DNA of 64,000 bases from Elizabethkingia sp. YR214 (GCF_003058195.1 NZ_QBUH01000002.1:186001-250000); one strand, 5' to 3'. Numbered from the stretch's first letter, positions 51,887 through 60,862 are shown. A program made the numbers and translations. The notes: generated by a model from the letters alone, not told the origin.

Positions 51887-52729
51887 TTATTCTATAATTA
51901 AATTACCTTTAGTGTTATACATGAAAACCCAGGTATTTTCCGATTTATCTCTAGGAGTACCATCTATATTATAACTGATTTCTGATCTGGATCTAAAATT
52001 ATTTTTAGACAAACTTCTTTCAAAATAATCATTGAGAATGCCCAGTTTTACAAACGGATTTTTACTGGTATCATAATCACCGAAAGTTATTTCTTTAGTC
52101 TTGGTACTGGAGTTTACGTTCCCGGTTTTATGACTGGTTGTTACTATTTTCTGAAGGTTATTATTAGAATTATATATATAATCTTCAACAATAGTTTCAA
52201 TATAATCCCAAGATAAAGAAGGATCGTATGACCTATTAGGGTATGTAGTTTCCCTTTTTATTAATACTTTTCCATCATATAAGTATTTAATTTTTTTATC
52301 CATTCTGTTACTGTATTTTGCTGGAATATATTTTTCAATAATTTGGTTTTCATTATTGAATTTAAAATCCTCCTTAATATCGATTATAGGATAATCAGGA
52401 ATTATAGCAATGTTTTTTATAGATGCGGATGAATTGTTATATTCGATAATTGTAGCTATTTTGTCTGTAAAACCATAAAAAGGTCCTGCTGAAGAAATAA
52501 TAAGCCCAATTCTTTTTGTTAATCTATTTTTTGAATCATATTCAAGTTCAAAGTTCTTTTTTGTTTCAGAATTAGGAGGTAACATCATATGTCCCTCAGG
52601 AGAGAATAATGGACTGATTTTTTTGACAAGAATTTCCGGCTCAGTCTTAATATCAGATTTATTATCATCGCTACGACAGGAAAATAATAAGATAAAAATA
52701 GGAAGAAGATAAAATAGATTTTTAGTCAT
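51887..52729 (-). CDS. lipoprotein of unknown function, paralogue B
   Basis: 280 residues from the ATG at 52729 (TKNLFYLLPIFILLFSC, lipidated Cys18); the longer frame from 52777 crosses a terminator stem and promoter and is not used. Same architecture as its neighbour: signal, acidic SDDNKSD tail, F-E-L-E-Y-D-S-K-N-R strand, VEDYIYNSNNNLQKIVTTSHKTG and the near-identical GDYDTSKNPF...SLSKNNFRSR segment, ending YNTKGNLIIE. The two genes are a tandem duplication 57 bases apart. They diverge most just after the signal and in the middle, which suits a surface-exposed family under variation (inference). Confidence 0.75.
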   Translation of the reverse strand: MTKNLFYLLPIFILLFSCRSDDNKSDIKTEPEILVKKISPLFSPEGHMMLPPNSETKKNFELEYDSKNRLTKRIGLIISSAGPFYGFTDKIATIIEYNNSSASIKNIAIIPDYPIIDIKEDFKFNNENQIIEKYIPAKYSNRMDKKIKYLYDGKVLIKRETTYPNRSYDPSLSWDYIETIVEDYIYNSNNNLQKIVTTSHKTGNVNSSTKTKEITFGDYDTSKNPFVKLGILNDYFERSLSKNNFRSRSEISYNIDGTPRDKSENTWVFMYNTKGNLIIE

Positions 52730-52741
52730 ATGATTTTTTCG

Positions 52742-52749
52742 CAAAAATA
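52742..52749 (-). promoter_or_regulatory. -7 promoter element of paralogue B
   Basis: On the minus strand TATTTTTG fits TAnnTTTG and ends 12 bases before the ATG at 52729. It abuts the terminator of the upstream esterase gene. Confidence 0.45.
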
Positions 52750-52751
52750 TA

Positions 52752-52779
52752 AAGAAAAATGCTCCTATCAGGAGCATTT
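52752..52779 (-). terminator. terminator of the GDSL esterase gene (minus strand)
   Basis: Stem AAATGCTCCT / AGGAGCATTT (52757-52766, 52770-52779) with a 3-base loop; read on the minus strand it is followed by TTTCTTTAT. Confidence 0.8.
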
Positions 52780-52784
52780 CGTAA

Positions 52785-53444
52785 TTATTTTAAGTAAGGC
52801 GCTATAGCTTTTTCCCATACAGCATAACCCGATGGCTTCATATGGAGCATATCATCCAGAAATATATCCTTTCTTATAACACCATTTTTATCATTCATTG
52901 CTTTAGTAATATCAATGTATGACGTATTTTTCTGACTTTTCAAAAAAGTTTTTATTTCCTTATTAGCCTGCTGCATTTGCGGCCAGTAGTCTTCTCTGGA
53001 AGGAGAGTGCTTAATGGAAATGTAAGACACGTTAATTTTAGGATAATACTGTCTTATTTTACCGTAGAATGTTTTAAACCGTGCAACCACAGTATCTGCA
53101 GATGGCTTGTCCTCTGATACAAAATCATTGTCACCACAATAAACGACAATTTGTTTAGGGTTATAAGGCTTCAGAAGATCATCTGCAAAGTAATTCAGGT
53201 CAGATAACCTTGACCCCCCGAAACCTCTGTTAATAATTTTTTTCTGAGGAAAATATTTAGCAATGTCCAACCATTTGGTAAAAGTAGAACTGCCGATAAA
53301 TAATATTGCATTTTGAGGAATTCCGTTTAAGCTGTCCCTCTTTTTAAATTCCTGAATGTCGTGCCAAAACATTCTCTTTTCTTGCGCTTGCAATGTTACT
53401 GAGAGTAATATTACAAACGCAAATATCATTTTTAATCTCTTCAT
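52785..53444 (-). CDS. secreted GDSL/SGNH-type esterase
   Basis: 219 residues with a signal peptide (AFVILLSVTLQAQE). SGNH blocks are all present: block I FIGSSTFTKW (nucleophile Ser at about 52), block II INRGFGGSRLSDL (Gly), block III VYCGDNDF (Asn) and block V DDMLHMKPSGY with the catalytic Asp and His. It is a periplasmic or surface esterase/lipase, possibly an acetyl-esterase on glycans; the substrate is unknown. Its start lies 5 bases from the end of the alcohol dehydrogenase gene upstream, so the two are probably one transcript that stops at the terminator behind it. Confidence 0.9.
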   Translation of the reverse strand: MKRLKMIFAFVILLSVTLQAQEKRMFWHDIQEFKKRDSLNGIPQNAILFIGSSTFTKWLDIAKYFPQKKIINRGFGGSRLSDLNYFADDLLKPYNPKQIVVYCGDNDFVSEDKPSADTVVARFKTFYGKIRQYYPKINVSYISIKHSPSREDYWPQMQQANKEIKTFLKSQKNTSYIDITKAMNDKNGVIRKDIFLDDMLHMKPSGYAVWEKAIAPYLK

Positions 53445-53449
53445 ATTTC

Positions 53450-54613
53450 CTAATAGCTCATTTCAACAATTTTTTTAGCATCGGAAGGCGTTAGTTTTTT
53501 ATGCTCCCCAATACCTGCCATATTTCTACTGATAAAGGCACTTTCAACTTTTTCTGCAGTTCCGTTATATGCCTCTGTATATTCTGAAAGTTTAGTTAGT
53601 ATTCCCAAAGAGTGGAAGAATTCCTCCATTTTTTCAATGGCTTTTAATGCTTTCTCTTCCGTTGTTCCCTCCGTGATATTCCATACTCTTTCTCCATATT
53701 GAGCCAATTTTTCTTTTTTAGACTCCAGGTTATAACGGTAATGGCTAGGTGCAATAATCGCTAATGTACGTGCATGGTCTATACCGTAGTATGCCGTAAG
53801 TTCGTGTCCCATAGCATGTACGGCCCAGTCTGAAGGAACGCCTTGTTGGATTAATCCGTTAAGAGCCATAGTACAGCTCCACATAAAGTCACCAGCGGCT
53901 GTATAATCAAATTCTTCCTGCATAACCTTAGGTGCAATTTCCTGTAACGATTGCAAAATACTTTCTGCAAATCTGTCCTGTAATGTAGCACCAATAGGAT
54001 AGGTCATGTATTGTTCCATTACGTGAGTGTATGCATCGGTGATACCATTGGCAATCTGATTTTTCGGAATAGAGCGAATAACCTCAGGATCAAGAACAGA
54101 AACTTGTGGAAATAATCCTGGTCCGCCAGAAGATAATTTCTCCTGAGTAGCTCTTCTTGAAATAACATATCCGGAATTCATTTCCGAACCTGTAGCTGGT
54201 AAAGTAAGTACTGTAGCGAAAGGTAAAGCTTGCCCTTCCATGGTTCTTACCGAATTTCTAAGGATATCCCAAGGCTCTCCATTGTATTTTGCAGCAGCAG
54301 CAAGATATTTGGTTCCGTCAATAACCGAACCTCCACCAACGGCAAGAAGATAAGTAATATCCTTTTCTTTGATAAACTGTAAAGCTTCCATTAGTACTTC
54401 ATATTCCGGATTAGCAGGAATGCCACCGAATTCTTCTACCTGATGATTCGCTAAGGTGTCTTTTACCTGTTGATATACACCGTTCTTTTTAATGCTGCCA
54501 CCTCCATATAACAGAAGAATTTTAGCATCTGAAGGAATCTCTTTTCCAAGTGAAGCGATTTCACCCTTTCCAAAAATAATTTTGGTTGGATTTTTATATT
54601 TAAAATTTAGCAT
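53450..54613 (-). CDS. iron-containing alcohol dehydrogenase, YqhD/BdhA-like
   Basis: 387 residues from the ATG at 54613 (LNFKYKNPTKIIFGKGEI); an upstream ATG at 54634 is less likely. Group III metal-dependent ADH: NAD(P) loop GGGSVIDGTKYLAAA (about 92-106, the GGGS box followed by the usual Asp), TLPATGSEMNSG, and metal ligands in DAYTHVMEQY (Asp, His) and HAMGHELTAYYGIDHARTLA (two His). The YqhD/BdhA subfamily uses NADPH and reduces a range of short aldehydes, including those from lipid peroxidation; that role is likely here. It precedes the GDSL esterase by 5 bases. Confidence 0.93.
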   Translation of the reverse strand: MLNFKYKNPTKIIFGKGEIASLGKEIPSDAKILLLYGGGSIKKNGVYQQVKDTLANHQVEEFGGIPANPEYEVLMEALQFIKEKDITYLLAVGGGSVIDGTKYLAAAAKYNGEPWDILRNSVRTMEGQALPFATVLTLPATGSEMNSGYVISRRATQEKLSSGGPGLFPQVSVLDPEVIRSIPKNQIANGITDAYTHVMEQYMTYPIGATLQDRFAESILQSLQEIAPKVMQEEFDYTAAGDFMWSCTMALNGLIQQGVPSDWAVHAMGHELTAYYGIDHARTLAIIAPSHYRYNLESKKEKLAQYGERVWNITEGTTEEKALKAIEKMEEFFHSLGILTKLSEYTEAYNGTAEKVESAFISRNMAGIGEHKKLTPSDAKKIVEMSY

Positions 54614-54745
54614 AGGATTGATTTTACCAAACAAATGTAGGGCTTTATTTTAAGGCTTTAAATCAGATTATGTTGAATTTTGCGAATATTCAGACTTATA
54701 AAATCTATATTATGAAACTATATAAATAATACGAAAAGGGGGTAG

Positions 54746-55237
54746 CTAAAATTCTTGTGCTTTTCTTTTTTCAGACTTATAATTAATCCATGAAACTGTA
54801 AAATTGATTCCAATAATTATAGTAATTATTAAAAATAGAATATTCCACAGGTCTATATTTGTTGCTATAAAGAATAGTACTATTTGTATAATCAAACTGA
54901 TTAGTGTTATAATAGCAAATTTTAGATGGTTTGATCTTGTTTTGTAAAAGAACGGAATATGACCACCTAAATAATGTCCCGGATTTAAGCTGTTTCTATT
55001 CCATTCATCATATTCTTCCATAAAATTTTCTTGATCTATTGTTTTGCTCTCATTAATATTCTCCTCATTAACGATTAGTATTGCTTTATTGAAGTCATTA
55101 TCTTCTACAAAAAGAGATTTATTTTCGTAATCAATTATAGCAGATATCTTATTTTCCTGTAGAATATCTTTTAAGTATTTTGCATTTACTAAATATTCAT
55201 ATTGGAAAATTTTTTTTAGATTCTTCTCTGCATGCAT
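54746..55237 (-). CDS. DUF2007-like domain plus two membrane helices, unknown
   Basis: 163 residues. The N-terminal ~60 (FQYEYLVNAKYLKDILQENKISAII, then SLFVEDNDFNKAILIVNEE) resemble the DUF2007 'putative signal transducing' fold, a small ferredoxin-like alpha/beta domain. A linker follows, then two adjacent transmembrane helices (about 108-150: ITLISLIIQIVLFFIAT and ILFLIITIIIGINFTVSW). No partner is visible. DUF2007 proteins have no known function. The gene is 38 bases from the phytanoyl-type dioxygenase gene, whose transcript it may share. Confidence 0.65.
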   Translation of the reverse strand: MHAEKNLKKIFQYEYLVNAKYLKDILQENKISAIIDYENKSLFVEDNDFNKAILIVNEENINESKTIDQENFMEEYDEWNRNSLNPGHYLGGHIPFFYKTRSNHLKFAIITLISLIIQIVLFFIATNIDLWNILFLIITIIIGINFTVSWINYKSEKRKAQEF

Positions 55238-55275
55238 TATTATTCGTTTTTTATAAGTGTAAAATATGTGAGCAA

Positions 55276-55992
55276 TTAGTTTAATTTTTCAGACCATCTT
55301 AAAGGAGCAGGAAGACCTACATTCGAGAATTCGATATGAATAACTCTTCTTTTTCTATTATTGATCGTTCTGCCTGAGCTGTGTAATAAAAGAGGTTTCA
55401 TAATCATAATTCCACCTTTGCTCACACTGCAGGTAGATTCCTTTTCCGTTTTCCAGTCAATGGTTTCCGGTCTGTATATGCCTTTTGAGTGAGATTTTTC
55501 AATAACTTTTAATGCACCGTTTTCAGAATTTGTATTGTCAAGATGAATTCGTATTGTAAAAAGATTCTGTAAAATTTCGAGTGGAGGCTGTACAGCATAC
55601 TGATTTTGTTTTGTCGTCCATGGACCGAAATTTTCCATTTCTGCTTTCTTATCAACAGAAATAGTCAGATCCTGATGATAGGCTACATACCAGTTTGAAG
55701 ATTCAGGTTTGTCAAAATAGATACTTTTTACAACAAAATAGTCTGAACCAAATATTGTATGGATTATATAATTTAATCTTTCATTGAAAATTAAATCATG
55801 GGTCTCTGGAACTTCCTTCAGGAATTGCCTGATTGCAAATAAATCTTTTGATTTTCTAAAAGTATCTTTAGAATTGTCAGCCTGTTCAATTTTTTCAAGA
55901 ATAGCCTGTACTTCTTCGTCTGTATAAACTTGATCAATGGTCGTAAAACCTGATTCCTGAACTTTATTTTTATGAGTATCGTATTGTTCCAT
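55276..55992 (-). CDS. phytanoyl-CoA dioxygenase family protein
   Basis: 238 residues. Fe(II)/2-oxoglutarate oxygenase of the PhyH fold. The facial triad is readable: H-x-D in YHQDLTI (about 115) and the distal His in LLLHSSGRTINNRKRRVIHIEF (about 205), with the 2-oxoglutarate-binding Arg shortly after it. The segment IRIHLDNTNSENGALKVIEKSHSKG is the typical second strand. It hydroxylates a small molecule; no substrate can be named. It lies in a minus-strand series with a DUF2007-like and a DUF6326-like gene. Confidence 0.88.
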   Translation of the reverse strand: MEQYDTHKNKVQESGFTTIDQVYTDEEVQAILEKIEQADNSKDTFRKSKDLFAIRQFLKEVPETHDLIFNERLNYIIHTIFGSDYFVVKSIYFDKPESSNWYVAYHQDLTISVDKKAEMENFGPWTTKQNQYAVQPPLEILQNLFTIRIHLDNTNSENGALKVIEKSHSKGIYRPETIDWKTEKESTCSVSKGGIMIMKPLLLHSSGRTINNRKRRVIHIEFSNVGLPAPLRWSEKLN

Positions 55993-56053
55993 TTTCTTTA
56001 TAGACTTATAAATACTATTATGAGCTAAAATAAGGAAAAATGCCTCTCCTTGC

Positions 56054-56491
56054 TTAACTTAATTTCTGCTTAGGCCATTTCCATGCATATAAAACAATCA
56101 GAATTGTAATAGCGCTTTCCGTTAATGCCAGGAATACATAAAATGCTCTCCACGCATCTAAAGAAGTAACAGCAATGAGCAGCATAACCAAAGTAAAAAA
56201 TATTCCGAAAATAAGATTGAGCAATCTGTTGAGTTTTGGCTTCAGAATAACAGATAACCCAACCATAACAGCCGGAATAGCTAATAATAGACTGGCTCCG
56301 AATAATTTTTGAGGATCATTGAGAAGGTTGTGCCCATCAATAAGCCCTTTAACTTTTCCGGGAACGTAGAGTTCAAAGTAATCTCCATATAAATAACATA
56401 ATGTAACAGAAACCCATAATGCAGCCAGTTTAATCTTTACATCAATTTTTGAATCTTCTAAATTGGTTTTGTGAGGTGTTTGAATATTCAT
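56054..56491 (-). CDS. four-helix membrane protein (DUF6326-like)
   Basis: 145 residues with four transmembrane helices at roughly 22-40, 66-88, 91-110 and 116-138. The first contains LAALWVSVTLCYLYGDYFELY, and the KLFGASLLLAIPAVMVGLSVILKP block resembles DUF6326 proteins. Function unknown; possibly a small integral membrane sensor or transporter accessory. It is a stand-alone gene between the dioxygenase and the GNAT gene, with a terminator behind the latter. Confidence 0.65.
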   Translation of the reverse strand: MNIQTPHKTNLEDSKIDVKIKLAALWVSVTLCYLYGDYFELYVPGKVKGLIDGHNLLNDPQKLFGASLLLAIPAVMVGLSVILKPKLNRLLNLIFGIFFTLVMLLIAVTSLDAWRAFYVFLALTESAITILIVLYAWKWPKQKLS

Positions 56492-56544
56492 ACTAAGTTT
56501 TTTTAATAAGACAGCTACTGATACATTTAGTTACAGTTATACCA

Positions 56545-56573
56545 TAAAAAAGCCAGTACAAAAGCACTGGCAG
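56545..56573 (-). terminator. terminator of the GNAT gene (minus strand)
   Basis: Stem GCCAGT / ACTGGC (56552-56557, 56566-56571) preceded by A7 on plus, i.e. T7 after the stem on minus. Confidence 0.75.
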
Positions 56574-56594
56574 TATCATAAATAAGATGTTATA

Positions 56595-57128
56595 TTATTC
56601 GGAAAAGGCTTTAGGATAAGAAACTGTTCCTTCAACTCCTTCTAAAGCGCCTTTAATAAGTTCTATAGCCATACAGTTTTCATCGGGAACCTCAAACGGT
56701 AATTTAATTCCATATTTTTTGGCTATTTCATAACCGAATCGGGGATAGTAATTTTCATGGCCTAATAAAATAACAGAGCCAAAACCTAATTCCTTAGCTT
56801 TTTTATGAGCGGTTTCTATTAGTTTTCCGCCAATACCTTTACCCTGATATTCTGGAAGTACCGAGACCGGAGCTAATGCCAGAGACTCAAATTCTTCGTT
56901 TTCGTTATTTACAACTTTAATTCTGGTGAGTAAAATATGTCCTGCAATATTTTGATTTATCTCCGCAACAATAGAAAGTTCCGGAATAAAGGCTTCGGAG
57001 TTTCTGAGTCTTTCAACTAAGTATTGCTCGCTGTGATCACTCATTTCTTCTTTTTCAAATGCTCTTTGAATTAGGTTAAATACAGCTGTATAATCGTCTT
57101 TATTTTCTTGTCTAAAAAGGATATTCAT
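56595..57128 (-). CDS. GNAT-family N-acetyltransferase
   Basis: 177 residues, a single GNAT domain. The acetyl-CoA loop is PEYQGKGIGGKLIETAHKKA (about 94-113, the Q/RxxGxG/A motif), preceded by the LAPVSVLPEY strand and followed by VILLGHENYYPRFGYEIA, which places it near the YhbS-like predicted acetyltransferases. The substrate is unknown. The gene has an unusually long structured leader of about 170 bases on the minus strand upstream of the ATG. Confidence 0.9.
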   Translation of the reverse strand: MNILFRQENKDDYTAVFNLIQRAFEKEEMSDHSEQYLVERLRNSEAFIPELSIVAEINQNIAGHILLTRIKVVNNENEEFESLALAPVSVLPEYQGKGIGGKLIETAHKKAKELGFGSVILLGHENYYPRFGYEIAKKYGIKLPFEVPDENCMAIELIKGALEGVEGTVSYPKAFSE

Positions 57129-57494
57129 TTTGATTTTTTTAAATTTTCATTTGCCGTTCAATTAAAATTAACGGCTAAATGCTTGTTAGTATATAATAAC
57201 TAGAAATCTTCAGGCTGGAAAGCCTGAATAAACAGAAATTGCCATAACCCCGGCAGAAATGTCAGAAGTTATGTATTATGCGGATATCTTCTTAGCGCTA
57301 GACATGCTACAAAGGTAATTATTTTCTTTGTGAAGAATTAAATGTTGCCTAAATTTGATAGGTTTAAATATTTTGTCAGAATTTATATAAGTGTATTTTT
57401 CGAATAAATAAATTTATAATAAGAAGATTTAGTAAATATTTAAACTATAAAATCCAATAAAAGCCTTAACTTTTCACCAAAATTAATAGTGTTA
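57129..57494. other. divergent region GNAT/ppc with structured leader
   Basis: About 365 bases between divergent genes. On the minus strand, TACCTTTG (57310-57317) would start a leader of ~170 bases that includes hairpins CATAAC / GTTATG (57243-57248, 57268-57273 region), CAGGCT / AGCCTG (57211-57226) and GCCGTT / AACGGC (57153-57158, 57170-57175). The plus-strand side up to ppc is plain A/T-rich sequence. Confidence 0.5.
57310..57317 (-). promoter_or_regulatory. -7 promoter element of the GNAT leader transcript
   Basis: Minus strand TACCTTTG fits TAnnTTTG. It lies 181 bases upstream of the GNAT ATG, implying a long leader. Confidence 0.45.
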
Positions 57495-60032
57495 ATGAAG
57501 ACCAATGAACAAGTAGAAAAATTCAGACAAATTGTAAAAAACAAATTTCAGATCTATAATAGCCTTTTCATGAGCCTTCCATACGATAAAATGACCAATA
57601 TCGGAATGCTCTTGCCTTTTCTCCATGAAGAGAGTAAAGAAGGCTATGAAAATGGAAAATCTCCGATGGAGGTGATGAAACATTTCTTCGACAGTCATAC
57701 AGACCTGAAAACAGAAGAGGAGCGAATAGATCTTTTGTTCCGTATTATTCAATATGTAGAAAGACAGGTAGTGCTATTCGACAGTATTGAAGATTCAGCA
57801 TTTTCTACACTAAATGCCAATACAGATCCCGGAACTGTCCGTAATTTGTATGAAGTTGCATCCCAACAGGGAAAGCTGCAAATTATTAAAGAGAAAATGG
57901 AACAATTTGGTGTTAAAGTTGTGTTTACAGCACACCCGACACAGTTTTATTCCAATTCCGTACAATCTATTCTCCATGACCTGAATCAGGCTATAAAGTC
58001 CGATTCAGTTACCAATATAGATATGCTCCTGCAGCAGCTGGGGATGACGTCATTTATCAATCAGGAAAAGCCAACACCTTATGACGAGGCTCAGAGTATT
58101 ATCTATTACCTGCGCTATGTTTATTATGATACTTTAGGTGAGCTGTACCGGGATACCAAACGTATTTTTGATGATGCTAATATAAATCCGCATTTATTCC
58201 AATTAGGCTTTTGGCCAGGAGGAGACAGAGACGGAAATCCTTTTGTAACTGCAGAAATTACTCAGAGAGTATCTTCCGAGTTGAGACTGGCTATCCTTAA
58301 ATGTTATTATGAGCATCTTAAAAAGCTTCGCAAAAGAATTACTTTCCCTAAAGTCACCGAAATGCTGAGACAAATTAGTGAAAGAGTATATCAGAATATT
58401 TTTGAGAATAAATACGATCTTACTGCCGGGGAGTTTAAAAAAGCTTTAGAGGATATCCGCTACGAAGTTAAAGAGAAAAATAACGGATTGTTTATTGATA
58501 AAATCGACGATCTGATAGGCCGTATAGATTTGTTCGGAATCTATTTCGCATCGCTGGACATTCGCCAGAACAGTAAAATCCATTACAAAGCGCTGGAACA
58601 GATTTTTGAAAAAGAATTTGGGAAAGATTATCACACATTGAATGAGGACGAAAAATTGAATCTGCTTCTCAACACTTCTTTACAGGTTGATCCTGAAAAT
58701 TATAGTGATGATATAGTAAAGGATACGTTGAAAAACATCTACCAGGTAAAAGATATTCAGAAACTAAATGGAGAGCAAAGTATTCACCGTTATATTATTT
58801 CGGATAGTTCCTCTATTTATGATGTTCTGAATGTTTATGCCCTATTTAAATATTGTGGCTATGCCGATAAGGATCTAAAAATAGATATTGTTCCGTTGTT
58901 TGAAACGATCGAAGGCTTTGAAAATGCAGAGGCAACAATGAACAAGCTTTATAACCTTACTCAGTATAAAGAACATCTGAATCGCCGTAGTGGCAGACAA
59001 TTTATTATGCTTGGATTTTCAGACGGAACAAAAGACGCCGGATATATAAAAGCCAACTGGGATATTTATACAACTAAAGAAGTATTGTCAAGGGTTTCAG
59101 ATGAAAATGATATCAAAGTAATATTCTTTGATGGTAGAGGTGGGCCTCCTGCACGTGGTGGTGGGAAAACACACCAGTTTTATGCGGCGCAGGGCAAAAG
59201 TATTGCCAATCACCAGATAGAATTAACGATTCAGGGTCAAACAATCACCAGTGTTTTTGGAACGAAAGATCAGGCAACTTTTAACTTTGAGCAGTTGCTT
59301 ACAGCAGGATTAGAAAACGAAATTTTCCCTCAGGACAAAATAAATCTGAAAGATTGGGAAAGAGCATTACTAAATGAGCTTGCCGGAATTAGCTATCAGA
59401 AATATAAAGCACTGAAGGATCATCCTCTTTTTGTGCCTTATCTGGAAGAGGTTAGTACACTGAAATATTATGGACGTACTAATATCGGAAGTCGTCCGAG
59501 TAAGCGAAATGATGGACAGCTGGTATTCGAAGATCTAAGAGCAATCCCGTTTGTAGGATCATGGAGCTTATTGAAGCAAAATGTACCCGGATACTTCGGA
59601 GTGGGCACGGCTTTACAAAGATTAAAAGAAGAGGGCAGACTGGAAGATCTGAAAAAGCTATATCGAGAATCTATGTTCTTCAAGACGCTTATTCAGAATA
59701 GTATGATGTCTATGAGCAAGACCTATTTTCCGCTGACCTATTACTTACGTAATGACAAAGTGTTTGGTGAATTTTGGCAGATTCTGCACAATGAATATTT
59801 GCTGACTCATGAAATGCTGTTGGAAATTGCAGATTACAAAGCTCTGATGGAAGAAGAACCCTTGTCTAAGAGCTCAATCAAAATGAGAGAAAATATTGTA
59901 CTGCCATTGTTAACCATTCAGCAATATGCTTTACAAAAGATTAAAGAAGAGAATCCGCATAAAGAAACCTATGAAAAGATTGTAACAAGGGCATTATTCG
60001 GAAACATTAATGCAAGTCGTAATTCAGCATAG
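57495..60032 (+). CDS. ppc: phosphoenolpyruvate carboxylase
   Basis: Adds bicarbonate to PEP to replenish oxaloacetate for the TCA cycle. 845 residues from the ATG at 57495 (KTNEQVEKFRQIV); a GTG two codons earlier is less likely. Catalytic elements: VVFTAHPTQ with the essential His (about 148), GFWPGGDRDGNPF (about 235-247), FFDGRGGPPARGGGKTHQF (active-site glycine-rich loop, about 550-568) and the C-terminal QNSMMSMSKT. It is somewhat shorter than the 880-residue proteobacterial enzymes, as is common in Bacteroidota. Monocistronic, with a terminator behind it. Confidence 0.94.
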   Translation: MKTNEQVEKFRQIVKNKFQIYNSLFMSLPYDKMTNIGMLLPFLHEESKEGYENGKSPMEVMKHFFDSHTDLKTEEERIDLLFRIIQYVERQVVLFDSIEDSAFSTLNANTDPGTVRNLYEVASQQGKLQIIKEKMEQFGVKVVFTAHPTQFYSNSVQSILHDLNQAIKSDSVTNIDMLLQQLGMTSFINQEKPTPYDEAQSIIYYLRYVYYDTLGELYRDTKRIFDDANINPHLFQLGFWPGGDRDGNPFVTAEITQRVSSELRLAILKCYYEHLKKLRKRITFPKVTEMLRQISERVYQNIFENKYDLTAGEFKKALEDIRYEVKEKNNGLFIDKIDDLIGRIDLFGIYFASLDIRQNSKIHYKALEQIFEKEFGKDYHTLNEDEKLNLLLNTSLQVDPENYSDDIVKDTLKNIYQVKDIQKLNGEQSIHRYIISDSSSIYDVLNVYALFKYCGYADKDLKIDIVPLFETIEGFENAEATMNKLYNLTQYKEHLNRRSGRQFIMLGFSDGTKDAGYIKANWDIYTTKEVLSRVSDENDIKVIFFDGRGGPPARGGGKTHQFYAAQGKSIANHQIELTIQGQTITSVFGTKDQATFNFEQLLTAGLENEIFPQDKINLKDWERALLNELAGISYQKYKALKDHPLFVPYLEEVSTLKYYGRTNIGSRPSKRNDGQLVFEDLRAIPFVGSWSLLKQNVPGYFGVGTALQRLKEEGRLEDLKKLYRESMFFKTLIQNSMMSMSKTYFPLTYYLRNDKVFGEFWQILHNEYLLTHEMLLEIADYKALMEEEPLSKSSIKMRENIVLPLLTIQQYALQKIKEENPHKETYEKIVTRALFGNINASRNSA

Positions 60033-60047
60033 ATCTTGATAAATAGC

Positions 60048-60083
60048 AAAAAATAAGCTTACTTCGGTGAGCTTATTTTTTTA
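60048..60083 (+). terminator. terminator after ppc
   Basis: Long A/T-rich stem around AATAAGCTTA / TGAGCTTATT with a CTTCGG loop and T7 run. Confidence 0.85.
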
Positions 60084-60111
60084 TAAATTATATTTTAGGT
60101 TATTAAATGGA

Positions 60112-60136
60112 GATACCCCTCATTACGAGGGGTATC
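60112..60136. terminator. hairpin between convergent ppc and CarboxypepD-like genes
   Basis: Perfect 10-bp stem GATACCCCTC / GAGGGGTATC (60112-60121, 60127-60136), 5-base loop, 34 bases behind the minus-strand gene stop. Only a weak T-rich tail on the minus strand. Confidence 0.55.
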
Positions 60137-60169
60137 CTACTAAAGAATTAGTATGAATTGAATGTAAGT

Positions 60170-60862
60170 TTAAAATGTAGTAAGGTCGAATTGTGCTTCC
60201 TTGCCACCAAGACGGCTAAGGTTTTTAATATTACTTCGTTTAAGCGTATTATTCAGACCTTCGATAGGTTGGATAACATCATTAACCATAATGTACTTGT
60301 CCTTAGATTCCAGTTTAAAATAATTGAAATTGGTTACCAGGTATTTCTCACCACCAATAGTTAAAATAAGATTATCATTCCCTTTTTTAGCAGAGTTAAC
60401 AATATCATCTGCTTTTCTGTTTTCTTTTATCTTCTCTACGCTGTCTTTTGCGTAGGCATATGTCAAATTTCTGCCTAGTATTTTAGAGAAAGCTTCACCT
60501 TTTGTATTGTTTTTTTTCATTCCAAAGCAGAAGTTCCCTGAAGGATTGGCTAAATTTCCCCAATGGTCATTTTGTGTAAAGCTTTGGTATCCGCTTTTTT
60601 CAAGTTTTATTTTAAAAACAACTTCTCCGGTTTTATTTACTGCAAATTTTACTTTGAAGTATCCATTGGTATCGGTTTCTCCAATTTTGTTATTGTTGTT
60701 ATCCAGAATTGTGACTTTTTCCAGCGGCGATAGACTTTGAGAATCAACAACAATTCCGGCAAGCTCCACATCTCTGTACTGAGCAGTTCTTTCGGCAGCA
60801 TAAATTTTAAAAGCAAATAATGTTGCCAAAATACTGATGAGAATATAGATTAATTTGTTCAT
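60170..60862 (-). CDS. exported protein with carboxypeptidase-regulatory-like domain
   Basis: 230 residues. Signal peptide/anchor LIYILISILATLFAFKIYAAE. Then a carboxypeptidase-D regulatory-like beta-sandwich domain (about 28-110: DVELAGIVVDSQSLSPLEKVTILDNNNNKIGETDTNGYFKVKF...KLEKSGYQ, the typical G-x-V-D...T-D-x-N-G-x-F-x-V pattern). The remaining ~120 residues have no clear homology. In Bacteroidota this domain usually sits at the N-terminus of TonB-linked outer-membrane barrels; here it stands alone, 23 bases behind a barrel gene. Role unknown. Confidence 0.7.
   Translation of the reverse strand: MNKLIYILISILATLFAFKIYAAERTAQYRDVELAGIVVDSQSLSPLEKVTILDNNNNKIGETDTNGYFKVKFAVNKTGEVVFKIKLEKSGYQSFTQNDHWGNLANPSGNFCFGMKKNNTKGEAFSKILGRNLTYAYAKDSVEKIKENRKADDIVNSAKKGNDNLILTIGGEKYLVTNFNYFKLESKDKYIMVNDVIQPIEGLNNTLKRSNIKNLSRLGGKEAQFDLTTF

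Noticed and set aside
52730-52777. Longer paralogue B start at 52777
   Set aside because: The added part translates a terminator stem and the promoter box and disrupts the lipoprotein signal.
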